NCBI GenBank assembly: GCA_963978545.1 | Contig: OZ021726.1 | Span: 31,840,459 to 31,904,458 of the forward strand | Source: Linyphia triangularis | Lineage: Eukaryota; Arthropoda; Arachnida; Araneae; Linyphiidae | Direction of reading: 5' to 3' | Length of the DNA: 64,000 nt | Part shown: positions 63,705 through 64,000 of the stretch, one piece after another | Position numbering within the stretch: the first letter of the stretch is position 1 | Layout of the letters: each line of letters begins with the position of its first letter | Program-made: the position numbers and the translations under genes | Notes under the pieces: generated by a model | The model's input: the letters and a program-made list of their open reading frames with translations, nothing else | The model's database searches: none | What the model was told of the DNA's origin: nothing

Positions 63705-64000
63705 TTTAAACCGAAACACTTTACAAGCAAAACAAATATTAAAATGACAATACCATACTAATCCAAAATGCAGCAATCTAGTACAAATTTCAGCTTATTA
63801 GAAACCAATATTAGAATCCACACTAACTTATTAATTACTTTCCTTTAATCAAAAACGAACAACTTCAATTTTCGCAACACCGACACACGAATCAACCAAA
63901 AGCAACGAAATAAACCGAAACAAAAACGAATTACTCACCCCAACATGCAGCGAAAACATGCGCCAATAATCCAAAGTGGTTAGTATCACTCACAACAACA
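63705..64000 (-). other. BEL-2 leader, untranslated
   Basis: 296 bases between the gag start and the window end. No LTR border could be found because the 5' LTR is outside. A TGGCGCATG word on the element strand (63957-63965) is a possible primer binding site. Confidence 0.5.

Larger units (their letters stand above)
56245..64000 (-). mobile_element. BEL-2, BEL/Pao LTR retrotransposon (5' end outside window)
   Basis: A minus-strand element whose order is gag (63704-62549), zinc/protease region (62539-62156), RT-RNase H (62143-60117), a 1,703-bp insertion, and integrase with C-terminal domain (58404-56680). The coding set is complete, unlike BEL-1. The 5' LTR lies beyond 64000; sequence from 63705 to 64000 is leader. 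The left border is a guess based on TGTGGTGC at 56245. Confidence 0.92.

Overview
This is a stretch of AT-rich animal nuclear DNA dominated by transposable elements. I see no recognisable host gene. The element mix (Gypsy and BEL/Pao LTR retrotransposons, an I/Jockey-type LINE, a Helitron and TIR elements) points to an arthropod. The Gypsy gag style and the C-terminal LINE fragment suggest a chelicerate such as a spider, but that is an inference. No bacterial operons, rRNA, tRNA or CRISPR are visible.

Layout. Positions 1-4230 are AT-rich intergenic DNA with small repeats. Positions 4235-27871 are one minus-strand Gypsy element (Gypsy-1) with 913/912-bp LTRs and a 4-bp ATAT target duplication. 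It has been broken twice. (i) A 7,423-bp element with inverted terminal repeats (5817-13239) sits in its integrase codons, flanked by a 6-bp ACCGAA duplication. (ii) A BEL/Pao element (BEL-1, 17233-26425, 266-bp LTRs, CTAAC duplication) sits in its gag. BEL-1 in turn contains a second Gypsy (Gypsy-2, 18857-24763, ATAT duplication). Downstream come a 5'-inverted LINE fragment (29308-29818), a truncated Helitron (29836-31248), three dispersed repeat families, a G-rich minisatellite split by a plus-strand Gypsy (Gypsy-3, 33879-39876, GTAT duplication), long gene-free AT-rich DNA, a LINE of about 5 kb (50259-55265), and a second minus-strand BEL/Pao element (BEL-2, 56.2 kb to the window end). BEL-2 is split by a 1,703-bp TIR element with a 9-bp duplication.

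The most unusual object is the 7.4-kb TIR element. Its ends start 5'-AG, its TIRs are about 230-243 bp and its target duplication is 6 bp. That combination is characteristic of Maverick/Polinton elements, yet it carries none of their polymerase, integrase, ATPase or capsid genes. Its one clear gene is an intact 357-codon reading frame that joins an AlkB-type Fe(II)/2-oxoglutarate dioxygenase (all catalytic residues present) to a PC4-like single-stranded-DNA-binding domain. A second reading frame with a Cys/His cluster follows in the +1 frame and has no upstream Met. TIRs and subterminal 225-bp repeats carry about 17 copies of the CRE palindrome TGACGTCA. I read it as a non-autonomous Polinton-like or viral-relic element whose cargo could act on single-stranded nucleic acid; the classification and the role are inferences.

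All the retroelement reading frames are damaged by nonsense codons, frameshifts or deletions, although insertions can be ordered by nesting. Gypsy-2 and Gypsy-3 share an in-phase G TTA AAC slippery heptamer directly before the gag stop, a good candidate for programmed -1 frameshifting, whereas Gypsy-1 keeps gag and pol in one frame.
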